The notes under the pieces were generated by a model. That model had not been told where the DNA came from, ran no database searches, and saw only the letters and a program-made list of their open reading frames with translations. Positions 10,075-17,566 of a DNA stretch of 64,000 bases are shown piece by piece. The stretch is from Lysinibacillus odysseyi 34hs-1 = NBRC 100172 (GTDB lineage Bacteria; Bacillota; Bacilli; Bacillales_A; Planococcaceae): NCBI RefSeq assembly GCF_001591965.1, contig NZ_BCVX01000006.1:124001-188000 (forward strand). The letters run 5' to 3'. The translations under genes and the position numbers were made by a program. Positions within the stretch are counted from its first letter, which is position 1; each line of letters starts with the position of its first letter.

Positions 10075-10866
10075 TTAACGTCTCCGCGACACCACATACA
10101 GCAGATAGCCGAGTACGTTGAACACGCTAAACAGAATCACCCAGCCGAAATGCAGTCTTTTTTGATGGTAGGTATTTACAATAGCCCAAATAGCAAATAA
10201 TACCCAATAGGCGCCAATGCTGAACAGCAGAATCAGCAAAGCACCACTGCCGTATCCTTTCCATTCGGTTTGTACATTCCAAATATCATTACTATAGTTA
10301 TGTGAGTTGTATTCAAGGAAGCCGATATTATTCCAAAATGAAAACAGATTTGCCTCCCGGTAACTATAGATGGGTTCATTGATTACTCCAGATTTTAGAA
10401 GCGCATCCGCTTTATAAAGATTAATGCCTATAATCCGTTTATCGTTATCTACAATCTTTTCAATATCCTGTACTACTTGTGCAGGTACTATTTCACTATT
10501 TCCTAAAGATTCAAGGATTCCTGCAGCGGGCAGGCTGTTTTCCTCCGCTTTATTCATTTCAGCCGAAAGTGTAAAGGCGCTCATGACACAGACCACAAAG
10601 AAAAATACCGCCGCATACAACACTTTCTTGGCGAACAACTTTTGAATCGTGAACATTTCCCTCACGGCCGTCCGAAGCTCTGTTTCCCCGCCGAACCGCT
10701 CGATTGCCAGCTGAATGGCTTCCTGTTCGGATTTCCCTTCCAGCTTCAGTTCATGTACGGCCTCCAGCAAATGGCTCTTCATCTCTGTTTTCATATCCTG
10801 TACTTCTTTTTCTTTTCCGTCCATTTGCTCGTAAATCGACTCAACAAACAAATCAATTTGCTTCAT
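10075..10866 (-). CDS. Permease-prefix-domain membrane protein
   Basis: A 263-residue protein. Residues about 1-70 resemble the short helical domain found ahead of permeases and in DUF1700-like proteins (ERFGG at about residues 51-55). Four membrane helices follow: one near 80-98 and three in the last 80 residues. An extracytoplasmic stretch lies between. The ATG lies 14 bases inside the 3' end of the PadR gene, so the pair is translationally coupled. PadR regulators next to small multi-helix membrane proteins usually control them, often in response to cell-envelope stress. The exact role is unknown. Confidence 0.75.
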   Translation of the reverse strand: MKQIDLFVESIYEQMDGKEKEVQDMKTEMKSHLLEAVHELKLEGKSEQEAIQLAIERFGGETELRTAVREMFTIQKLFAKKVLYAAVFFFVVCVMSAFTLSAEMNKAEENSLPAAGILESLGNSEIVPAQVVQDIEKIVDNDKRIIGINLYKADALLKSGVINEPIYSYREANLFSFWNNIGFLEYNSHNYSNDIWNVQTEWKGYGSGALLILLFSIGAYWVLFAIWAIVNTYHQKRLHFGWVILFSVFNVLGYLLYVVSRRR

Positions 10867-11203
10867 TTTTATGTCCCCCTTGCAAAAACATGTCCATTAA
10901 ATTTTTGACAAACTCCCATTCCTTACGTTTCTGCTCCAGCCCTGTCATACCTTCTTCTGTCAACTGGTAATACTTCCTTCTTCCGCCCGGGCCCTGCTCA
11001 TCACTCCAATATGATTCGATCCAGCCGTTCTTTTCCAGCCTCTTTAACGATAAGTACAGCGTTCCTTCCTTCAGCTCGAACTGATCTCCACTCTTTTCGC
11101 GTACCATCTTGGCCAGCTCATATCCGTACATATCCCTGCTCTCTAACAGTGCAAGCAGCAGTGTATCAATATGCCCCTTTAATACCTCTTTGTTTATATC
11201 CAC
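10853..11203 (-). CDS. PadR family transcriptional regulator
   Basis: A 116-residue winged-helix repressor of the PadR type: HIDTLLLALLESRDMYGYEL (helix 1), KEGTLYLSLKRLEKNGWIE (recognition helix) and the wing GPGGRRKYYQLTEEG, then a short C-terminal dimerisation helix. The start was placed at the GTG at 11203 because AAGGTGGTGG stands 6 bases upstream. It probably represses its own operon with the membrane gene downstream; a 23-bp dyad lies just upstream at 11238-11260. Confidence 0.9.
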   Translation of the reverse strand: MDINKEVLKGHIDTLLLALLESRDMYGYELAKMVREKSGDQFELKEGTLYLSLKRLEKNGWIESYWSDEQGPGGRRKYYQLTEEGMTGLEQKRKEWEFVKNLMDMFLQGGHKNEAN

Positions 11204-11237
11204 ATTATTCCACCACCTTGTTTCCAATATAAATTAT

Positions 11238-11260
11238 AATACCTAATAATACAAGGTACT
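11238..11260. promoter_or_regulatory. Candidate PadR operator
   Basis: Inverted repeat AATACCT-N9-AGGTACT (one mismatch) lies 35 bases upstream of the padR start. It overlaps a TATAAT hexamer read on the minus strand (11233-11238). The arrangement suits autorepression, but the assignment is inferred. Confidence 0.45.
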
Positions 11261-11341
11261 TAATTTAATATTGTTTCAGCACAAAAGACGCTCCCGCTTG
11301 GAGATGGTTTTCCAAGAGAAACGAACTTAACCGAGCTCAGC

Positions 11342-11371
11342 TTGACAATGAAAGTCTTTTAGAATAATAAT
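11342..11371 (+). promoter_or_regulatory. Sigma-A-type promoter
   Basis: TTGACA (11342-11347), an 18-base spacer and AATAAT (11366-11371). The promoter is about 95 bases before the lipoprotein gene that opens the four-gene operon. Confidence 0.55.
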
Positions 11372-11464
11372 TTACGAGGTTCTTATTCAATAGTGAATTT
11401 CTTGAATCTTTTCTTACTAGCGTTTCGTACATTAAAACAGGAAAGGAATTGGAGGTGGATAGAA

Positions 11465-11797
11465 ATGGAGAAAACAAAAAAATTAATGGCCGGTATATCG
11501 GCAACAGCCTTAACGTTAGGATTAGCCGGCTGTGGCTCATCGTCAAGCAGCTTACCCCCAAAACCTACAGATAAAAGCTGTAACGATTGGGATTGGTCAG
11601 ATGATGAAGGCGTATGGCAATGTGATGAAAGCCATTCAGGACATTACGGATCCTACTACTACGGCGGAAGATACTATAAAAATAAAACAGCATTACATAG
11701 CAGCAGTGACTACAAAAATTATAAAAGCAGTTCCAGCTTTAAAGCGACGAAATCCAGCTCTGGGTTTGGCAGCGGCTCAAAAAGTTTCGGTGGATAA
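11465..11797 (+). CDS. Small Ser/Gly-rich lipoprotein
   Basis: A 110-residue exported lipoprotein. A Lys-rich N-terminus and hydrophobic stretch lead to the lipobox LAGC (Cys near residue 23), then Ser repeats, a Trp/Asp-rich segment (CNDWDWSDDEGVW), a Tyr/Gly-rich segment and a Ser/Lys tail ending in GFGSGSKSFGG. SD GGAGGTGG is 6 bases before the ATG at 11465; an in-frame ATG at 11393 has none. First gene of a run of four with DUF350, an unknown protein and an ATP-grasp ligase. The layout recalls E. coli ygiBC and yjfLMC, where a DUF1190 lipoprotein also ends in a Gly/Ser tail. Sequence homology to DUF1190 is not shown here; the parallel is positional. Confidence 0.8.
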   Translation: MEKTKKLMAGISATALTLGLAGCGSSSSSLPPKPTDKSCNDWDWSDDEGVWQCDESHSGHYGSYYYGGRYYKNKTALHSSSDYKNYKSSSSFKATKSSSGFGSGSKSFGG

Positions 11798-11812
11798 GAG
11801 AGGCGGAAAAAC

Positions 11813-12211
11813 ATGAATGTGTATGTAAATTTTTTATCATACGTAGGTGTATCAATTGGTTTATTAGTAATCGGTATGTTGCTGTTTACGTTAAGTACAC
11901 CAAAAATTAAAGAGTTTCAATTAATTGCACAAAAAAATGTAGCAGCGGCTATGTTGTTAGGCGGGAAAGTAGTAGGCCTGGCAATCGTATTAGGAGCTGC
12001 TGCCGAATACTCGATCTCGTTACTGGATATGGCCATTTGGGGCGTAATCGGCATTGTGGCGCAAGTCGTTGTATCTTTCCTGGCAGAACTAATAACAATC
12101 CGCTTTAGCATTCAACAAGCGATTACAGAAGACAACCGGGCAGTCGGCACAATTTTATTATCGCTGTCACTAGCAGTCGGCTGGATTGTGGCGAAATGTT
12201 TATCTTATTAG
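11813..12211 (+). CDS. DUF350 family membrane protein (YjfL-like)
   Basis: A 132-residue protein with four membrane helices (about residues 8-25, 43-60, 70-90 and 110-130) and the conserved DUF350 elements TPKIKEFQLIAQKN and EDNRAVGTILLSLSLAVG. The family has no proven activity. In E. coli it sits beside DUF1190 and glutathionylspermidine-synthase-like genes, and the same neighbours occur here. It starts 15 bases after the lipoprotein stop (SD GAGAGGCGG) and ends 18 bases before the next gene. It presumably forms the membrane part of whatever complex the operon makes. Confidence 0.85.
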   Translation: MNVYVNFLSYVGVSIGLLVIGMLLFTLSTPKIKEFQLIAQKNVAAAMLLGGKVVGLAIVLGAAAEYSISLLDMAIWGVIGIVAQVVVSFLAELITIRFSIQQAITEDNRAVGTILLSLSLAVGWIVAKCLSY

Positions 12212-12229
12212 TTTGAGGAGGAGGCAGCT

Positions 12230-12685
12230 CTGAAGCAGTTAATTTATTATATCGATAAAGGAAACGGGCATTTTGAGCCGTTTTATGAATATAAAGAAAC
12301 GGATGTAGGCCTGGATGAATTTTATGCGCGGCAGCTTTGTACGTATTTCATCATGCGCGGTACACAATATGAGCTTATATCAAACGAGATGGAAGAGGAT
12401 ATGGAAGTGCTCGTACTAAAGGAAATAGGACGCAATTTATCAGGTGAGGATGAGCGCAGCTTCCGCGGCCATGGCATCCATCTCGAATTCCGAAGACCGG
12501 ATGAACGTGAAAATTACCGATTGCTCTCACGTATTCCTTGCGAGACGCATTTTGAAGTGATCCGGTATTTATTAAAGGACGTTGTAGATGTGCCTGGAAT
12601 TGGTCAAATGCTCGTTACTTCCACGGAAATTGATGAAGACCGCGGCGTATATGTCATTTACGTAACGGATTTGAAAGTGAGCTGA
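12230..12685 (+). CDS. Hypothetical protein with apparent CTG start (151 aa)
   Basis: The first ATG in this frame (12353) has no SD and would drop 41 well-formed codons. The frame is open back to the DUF350 stop. The only start-like codon is CTG at 12230, placed 5 bases after a very strong GAGGAGGAGG. The protein would begin (M)KQLIYYIDKGNGHFEPFY and run 151 residues. It is soluble and acidic with alternating strand and helix, ends in VYVIYVTDLKVS, and belongs to no family I recognise. It lies between DUF350 and the ATP-grasp gene, with only 8 bases to the latter. In E. coli this kind of operon carries DUF2491 (YjfK); similarity to it was not established. Confidence 0.65.
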   Translation: MKQLIYYIDKGNGHFEPFYEYKETDVGLDEFYARQLCTYFIMRGTQYELISNEMEEDMEVLVLKEIGRNLSGEDERSFRGHGIHLEFRRPDERENYRLLSRIPCETHFEVIRYLLKDVVDVPGIGQMLVTSTEIDEDRGVYVIYVTDLKVS

Positions 12686-12693
12686 ATCATTCC

Positions 12694-13941
12694 ATGTACA
12701 AAAGCGAGCGCCAACAGTTTTATACGCAAATAGAACAGTTTTGGGCGGATTTATATGACGAGGAATATGCACTTTATGACATATATGAAGTAACCGGTGA
12801 AGAAGTCGAAAAAATCCGGCTGGCGACGGAACGTACGGGCCACATTTATTTTAAAATCGCTCATTTATTACGCAACGTACCGGATGAAACATTGCTTGAA
12901 ATGGGCTATCCAGAAGAGACACTCCCTTTTCTTCGTTTAAAAACGCTGGAAGCTGAAAGTGTCATCGCACGCTTTGATTTCATTCCGTATAACGGCAGCT
13001 ATAAATGTATTGAAATGAATGCAGATACACCGACGTTTATTAAGGAATTATTTTTTGTCAACGATCGTATGTGCGGCGCTTTTGGAATGAAAAGCCCTAA
13101 CGCTGACACAGAGCAGCTGTTAAAAGAGGCAGTCCAGGATAGTGTGGCACAAAGCATGTCTTCACCAAAAGCACATATCGTTTTTACAGCCCACGAAGAA
13201 AACATAGAAGATTACTATACAGCGCTTTACTTAATGCAATTTGTACCCGGAGCGAAATTTACGCCGTTACATCAACTGCAAATTCTAAGAGGCGTTGGGC
13301 TGTTTGATGAGGATGGAAAGCGGATTGATATTCTGTACCGTCAAACGGTCCCGATTGAAAATGTTATTCAAGACGAAGACGAAGCACAAAATAAGATCGG
13401 CTTATGGCTGCTAGAGCTGGTTGAACAAAATTTGCTGACGATCATTAACCCGCCCTCTGCTTTTTTACTGCAGAATAAAGCGGTGCAGGCTGTCATTTGG
13501 GGCTTGCATGAGGAACGACATGCATTTTTTTCAGCTGAAGAGCATGAGTGGATTGCCCACTATTTTTTACCGACTTATTTGGAAGAAAGTCCGTTTATCG
13601 AAAAAGGGCTTCGCTATGTCAAAAAACCCGTATTCGGCCGTGAAGGTGACACGGTAGAAATTTACGAAGCAGACGGACAGCTACTAAAGGAAGATGGACA
13701 AAAATCGTATCAGCAGTATATAAAGGTGTACCAGCAATATATCGAACAGCCAAAAACAACATTCCAAAGTGAAAAAGGCAAGCAAACAGGAGAAATGCTC
13801 GTTGGCAGCTTTTTAATCAGCGGTAAACCGGGTGCTGTTGGCTTACGTATCGGTGGGATGATTACAAACAATTTATCGTATTACTTGCCGGTCGGGATAA
13901 AAAGGGCTCATTTAGAGCCTGAACTATTTATTAGCGAGTAA
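12694..13941 (+). CDS. Glutathionylspermidine synthase-like ATP-grasp ligase
   Basis: A 415-residue protein equal in length to the synthetase half of glutathionylspermidine synthase, without the N-terminal amidase. The signature YNGSYKCIEMNADTPT (EMNADTPT about residues 107-114) and the ATP-binding RYVKKPVFGREGD identify the YgiC/YjfC branch. Family enzymes join a carboxyl group to an amine through an acyl-phosphate. For the stand-alone YgiC/YjfC branch the substrate is not firmly known, and peptide or protein tagging has been proposed. Starts 8 bases after the previous stop with a weak SD. It is the last gene of the lipoprotein/DUF350 operon. Confidence 0.88.
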   Translation: MYKSERQQFYTQIEQFWADLYDEEYALYDIYEVTGEEVEKIRLATERTGHIYFKIAHLLRNVPDETLLEMGYPEETLPFLRLKTLEAESVIARFDFIPYNGSYKCIEMNADTPTFIKELFFVNDRMCGAFGMKSPNADTEQLLKEAVQDSVAQSMSSPKAHIVFTAHEENIEDYYTALYLMQFVPGAKFTPLHQLQILRGVGLFDEDGKRIDILYRQTVPIENVIQDEDEAQNKIGLWLLELVEQNLLTIINPPSAFLLQNKAVQAVIWGLHEERHAFFSAEEHEWIAHYFLPTYLEESPFIEKGLRYVKKPVFGREGDTVEIYEADGQLLKEDGQKSYQQYIKVYQQYIEQPKTTFQSEKGKQTGEMLVGSFLISGKPGAVGLRIGGMITNNLSYYLPVGIKRAHLEPELFISE

Positions 13942-14071
13942 CAAATTGGTCGTAAAACGGCAGGAGCTTGGATTGAATAATATTTTGTGATCATCTGCGT
14001 GTGGTTGTAATAAGTCAGAGGGAGAAATACCCGACCTTTTTATTAAAACCCAGCTTCGACCGGCTGGAACA

Positions 14072-14106
14072 GAACCCATTTAAATAATGATAGTTTAAAT
14101 GGGTTC
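14072..14106. terminator. Perfect 13-bp inverted repeat, possible terminator
   Basis: GAACCCATTTAAA (14072-14084) pairs with 14094-14106 across a 9-base loop, 130 bases after the ligase stop. No T tract follows on the plus strand, so it may be a weak terminator or an mRNA 3' stabiliser. Confidence 0.5.
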
Positions 14107-14202
14107 CGGTTACTTGATATGAAATACTGATATGGATAGTTTTTATGATCAAACTTTGTTCCAAAGCAATATTATAAAACATTTTATTTGAGGTGAAGAA
14201 CT

Positions 14203-14805
14203 TTGGAATTTACAAATGAACAGCTACAAAAGATGATTTCAAAAGAGCCGATTGGCGATATGTATCCATACAGTACGAAGGACAGGGAACAAATTGAATC
14301 CTATATTCAAGAATTGGTTGATACATTAAATCGTTCCGAGACTTTAAAATGTGAAGCAATGTTTGACCATTATGGAAGCGGCTATGCATCTTATGTCGAT
14401 CTTTTCTGTTATAAAAGAAATGAAAAGAGAAAGATAAAAGAGGACAATGAAGAAGTTACAATCTATTTAGAAGGGCTTGTAATTTATATAAGTAGATTAG
14501 CTCCTGTAGCGATTATTGGGCAAGATAACCTGCGTTCTAAGACTAGATTTAATACTGAGGAATTCAAAGATGGTTCATTTAGTTCATTCTGTATGATGTG
14601 TGAACCGGAAGAAATGATTGATGAATCGCCGAAATTCATGACAGATGGGTTCCTGGAAATTAAACAGAAATTGGCTGATGCAGGGTATAGCATTTTACAT
14701 AAAGAGTATTTATCTCAACCACTTCCGTTCAAAACTGAAATACAAACTTCTACAGATCCTAGTGAATATAAAGTGTTTGATGCGATTTTTTATTGGATGG
14801 ATTAA
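14203..14805 (+). CDS. Hypothetical protein (200 aa)
   Basis: Starts at TTG with GAGGTG nine bases upstream. Soluble and acidic (many Glu/Asp), with no signal peptide or membrane segment. Cysteines are scattered at about 50, 69, 133 and 136 (FCMMCEPEE). The size, acidity and isolated position resemble polymorphic-toxin immunity proteins, but no toxin gene is adjacent and no family signature was recognised, so no function is assigned. It is followed by a clear terminator at 14890-14921. Confidence 0.65.
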   Translation: MEFTNEQLQKMISKEPIGDMYPYSTKDREQIESYIQELVDTLNRSETLKCEAMFDHYGSGYASYVDLFCYKRNEKRKIKEDNEEVTIYLEGLVIYISRLAPVAIIGQDNLRSKTRFNTEEFKDGSFSSFCMMCEPEEMIDESPKFMTDGFLEIKQKLADAGYSILHKEYLSQPLPFKTEIQTSTDPSEYKVFDAIFYWMD

Positions 14806-14889
14806 CTAACTGTATATCAATGCAGCTTACTATATTCAATAGGAATGGTCACGCAGCCCCTTGTTTGCCCATGAATCTCTTCAAATAAG

Positions 14890-14921
14890 AAATCCATCTT
14901 GCCAAAGCAAGATGGATTTTT
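14890..14921 (+). terminator. Rho-independent terminator
   Basis: A perfect 13-bp stem AAATCCATCTTGC (14890-14902) with 14907-14919, 4-base loop, T-rich end. It lies between convergent genes and may act for both. Confidence 0.85.
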
Positions 14922-14955
14922 AAGCCTACATATTAACAGCCGAAATAAATAGCTA

Positions 14956-15702
14956 TTAGTTATAAATTTGTCCACCAGCACAATTGATTGTGGCGCCTGA
15001 TAATAATTGCCCGTTTTTCATCGCAAAGATCATCGCTTCAGCTACTTCTTCAGCAGTTGCGGCAATATTGGGTGCGGTAGTTTCGTATATCGCCTTTCCA
15101 ATTTCCTCATTCAACGTTACGGCTGCATTCGCCGAGATATTTGTTTTCATGTTATTTGGAGCAACACCTACAGCAAAGATTTGTTTGCTTTGATAATCCT
15201 GTCCGATGGATTTTGTTAATCCAATGACAGCATGCTTTGTTGCTGCGTAAATGCCGTTATAGGCTGTTGGTTTAAATGAGTTAGAAGAAACAGTATTGAC
15301 GATTGTCCCCCCGCCGTTTTCCAGCATAACAGGAATTACATATTTCAATCCTAAAAAAGCACCTTTTACATTGATATTCATAATACGATCATATTCGGTT
15401 ACATCATATTCATGGATGAGGCGGAACGGCACCATAATGCCTGCGTTGTTCAAGAAGTAATTAATTGTTCCGAATGTTTCTACAGCTCTTGTTACATAGT
15501 TTTTTACATCTTCTTCATTGGATACATCGGCTTTTACGAACATAGCCTCCGCTCCCAATTCCTTCACCAATTCTGTTGTTTTAATGCCTTCCTCTTCATT
15601 GAAATCGACGATAACTAAATGATATTGTTCTTTCGCTAATTTTAATGCGGTAGCACGGCCAAGGCCTGTTGCCGCTCCTGTAATCACCACTACTTTACTC
15701 AT
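14956..15702 (-). CDS. SDR family oxidoreductase
   Basis: A classical short-chain dehydrogenase of 248 residues. The nucleotide-binding motif TGAATGLG is near residues 8-15, NNAG near 86-89, a catalytic Ser in TVSSNS and YAATK (the Tyr-xxx-Lys pair) near 151-155. The acidic residue after strand 2 (VDFNEEEG) suggests NAD(H) preference. The substrate is unknown. Starts at 15702 and 15708 are both possible behind AAGGGTGG; the MSKVVVITG start was chosen. It is divergent from a TetR regulator that is its likely repressor, with paired dyads between them. Confidence 0.87.
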   Translation of the reverse strand: MSKVVVITGAATGLGRATALKLAKEQYHLVIVDFNEEEGIKTTELVKELGAEAMFVKADVSNEEDVKNYVTRAVETFGTINYFLNNAGIMVPFRLIHEYDVTEYDRIMNINVKGAFLGLKYVIPVMLENGGGTIVNTVSSNSFKPTAYNGIYAATKHAVIGLTKSIGQDYQSKQIFAVGVAPNNMKTNISANAAVTLNEEIGKAIYETTAPNIAATAEEVAEAMIFAMKNGQLLSGATINCAGGQIYN

Positions 15703-15730
15703 GGTCATTTCCACCCTTCAATCAATTTGG

Positions 15731-15744
15731 CTGTTAACCAACAG
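15731..15744. promoter_or_regulatory. Candidate TetR operator, SDR side
   Basis: Dyad CTGTTAACCAACAG lies 29 bases upstream of the SDR gene start. It shares the half-site CCAACAG with a second dyad at 15803-15822 beside the regulator gene. Binding by the TetR protein is inferred. Confidence 0.5.
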
Positions 15745-15802
15745 CTGTATGTTAAAATTATAAAAAATGAAATAGGAAGAATGGAACGACAACCTAAAAC
15801 GA

Positions 15803-15822
15803 CTTGTTGGTTATCCAACAGG
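15803..15822. promoter_or_regulatory. Candidate TetR operator, regulator side
   Basis: Dyad TGTTGG-TTAT-CCAACA (15805-15820), extended by near-matching flanks, lies 35 bases before the TetR start. Together with the copy 70-80 bases away it would allow one repressor to control both divergent genes. Confidence 0.55.
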
Positions 15823-15857
15823 TAAATAATATTTGTTGTATAAATGGAGGGAGAACG

Positions 15858-16406
15858 TTGAATGAACAAGATCTTCGGGTCATCAAAACAAAAAAAGTAT
15901 TATTTCACTCCTTAGTAGAACTATTAAAGACGGAGCATTTCCATGAAATTACGGTAACGAAAATATGTAAAAGTGCCCAAGTAAACCGCTCTACTTTTTA
16001 TGCCCATTATGCAAATATAGACGAGCTGTTTGAACAATATTTTAATGAGATTATGAGCGACCTGGAAGAAGATTATGAAGGGATTTTAGAGCAGCTCAAC
16101 AGGCGGGAGAAAGAAAGCATGGTACCTTTATACGAGCATATTCTGGACAACCGCTCATTTTACGATATGCTGCTGTCCGAAAACGCTCCGCTGAAATATG
16201 TGTCTGCCTTTAATCAATTATTAATTCGCTTTCCAAAAGAAATCATTGACCAAAATGTACGTGAGGGAACAGATTTAGAGTTATATTATGCCTTTTGTAC
16301 GAGTGCTACAATGGGAATCATCTATCATTGGAAAAACTCTAATTATGCAAAATCGCCACTAGAAATGGGCATTCAGACAATGAATTTTTTCACGCGTGAT
16401 CTATAA
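15858..16406 (+). CDS. TetR/AcrR family regulator
   Basis: A 182-residue repressor. An N-terminal helix-turn-helix (residues about 8-55; FHEITVTKICKSAQVNRSTFYAHYANIDEL) carries the TetR recognition-helix pattern RSTFYAHY. A C-terminal ligand and dimer domain of about 120 residues follows. The start is the TTG at 15858, eight bases behind GGAGGGAG. It stands head-to-head with the SDR gene and probably controls both, the inducer being unknown. It ends 22 bases before a terminator. Confidence 0.88.
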   Translation: MNEQDLRVIKTKKVLFHSLVELLKTEHFHEITVTKICKSAQVNRSTFYAHYANIDELFEQYFNEIMSDLEEDYEGILEQLNRREKESMVPLYEHILDNRSFYDMLLSENAPLKYVSAFNQLLIRFPKEIIDQNVREGTDLELYYAFCTSATMGIIYHWKNSNYAKSPLEMGIQTMNFFTRDL

Positions 16407-16428
16407 TAAAGTATGGTGACATAAAAAA

Positions 16429-16473
16429 CCCTCTAGAATAGATTTTCCACGCAACCATTCTAGAGGGCATTTT
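16429..16473 (+). terminator. Rho-independent terminator
   Basis: An 11-bp perfect stem CCCTCTAGAAT (16429-16439) with 16457-16467, followed by CATTTTTC. It closes the TetR gene; on the minus strand six T (GGGTTTTTTAT) also follow, so it may serve the convergent anti-sigma operon. Confidence 0.8.
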
Positions 16474-16525
16474 TCATTATGTGTGCCTTTCTATGATTAA
16501 TTTGTGATAACCATATATAAGCCTT

Positions 16526-17566
16526 CTATTTATTCAATTGCACTTCAATCGGATCCATCATTAATTCCTCATGCCCTTTTCCGTACATTAGACTCAGGAT
16601 CGTGGTCGGCTGGATAATGAGCTTCGTTGCCTTTTCATCGATCGTTCCGATAGTTGTTGTCCATTTATACGTCATTCCCGCATCATACGAAACACCGCCG
16701 CCCCCGCTGCCGGATTCATAAATATTCCCTAAATCGTCCGTTATTTCAAATATTGGCGAAACATCTGGCCACTTTTTGGCAACTGCTTTATCGATTGTCT
16801 GTTCGAATTGCAGAACGGTCGATATATCCGTCTTTTCAACCGATTGCAGCAGCAATGTCACGCCTTCTTTTGAAGTGGATTCATTCACCAGCTGCATCTC
16901 TCCGTCAATCCGTCCTAAAGAGAATTCAAATGACCAATCGCCCTCTATCACAGTTTCACCCGATTCATTTTCAAATGCTGTCGGCTCCCACGTAACATGA
17001 ACCGTTTCTGGGGCGTCTTTTCCTTTTTCAAAATGTGGAGTGAACGTTGTTACCCCTACATAACGAGTATCGCTGATTTGTCTGAGAAATACACCATCTC
17101 CCCCTGAACCGCTAGCCTCCTTCACATCAAACCAGTATGGTGCTTTGCCCTGTAACCCCTGTCCTACATCCTGATCCGTCTGGATGGCATAAGAAACCTT
17201 GATCGATGTACCGTCATATACCGCATTATCGATCATTACCGTTGTTCCGTTGCTCGTATCAGCAAGCCCAATAGCAGTCGAAAATTCATCAAAATGTGCA
17301 TACTGCTTGTCGTCATCCTGGAAATAGCTCATTACATCCGACATAAACGGAATCTGGGAAGCGACTGATGGAAAAGCAGCGCCCATCATAACCGATCCGC
17401 CGAGTAAAACAATAGCTGCAGCAGCTGCATTCCGCCATACCGGTGATTTTCTGCGTTTCCCCTGCCTTATCACATGCTGCTTCACTTTTTTCTTATCAAA
17501 CGGAGAGACCTCTACCGGTTCAATGCTGTCAATATCCAGCTCCGCCCATTCTTTATATTTCGTCAT
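16526..17566 (-). CDS. DUF4179 anti-sigma factor
   Basis: A 346-residue single-pass membrane protein. Residues about 1-42 are the cytosolic sigma-binding tail with basic KRRKSP before a membrane helix (about 45-65, AAAAAIVLLGGSVMMGAAF). The outside part (about 85-346) is beta-rich and matches the DUF4179 architecture of Bacillus anti-sigma factors. The ATG overlaps the sigma stop in an ATGA arrangement, so the two are translated together. It should hold the ECF sigma factor at the membrane until an envelope signal arrives; the signal is unknown. Confidence 0.83.
   Translation of the reverse strand: MTKYKEWAELDIDSIEPVEVSPFDKKKVKQHVIRQGKRRKSPVWRNAAAAAIVLLGGSVMMGAAFPSVASQIPFMSDVMSYFQDDDKQYAHFDEFSTAIGLADTSNGTTVMIDNAVYDGTSIKVSYAIQTDQDVGQGLQGKAPYWFDVKEASGSGGDGVFLRQISDTRYVGVTTFTPHFEKGKDAPETVHVTWEPTAFENESGETVIEGDWSFEFSLGRIDGEMQLVNESTSKEGVTLLLQSVEKTDISTVLQFEQTIDKAVAKKWPDVSPIFEITDDLGNIYESGSGGGGVSYDAGMTYKWTTTIGTIDEKATKLIIQPTTILSLMYGKGHEELMMDPIEVQLNK

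Noticed and set aside
10642-10970. Plus-strand frames of 88 codons opposite the PadR/membrane gene pair
   Set aside because: They are antisense shadows of two clear minus-strand genes.
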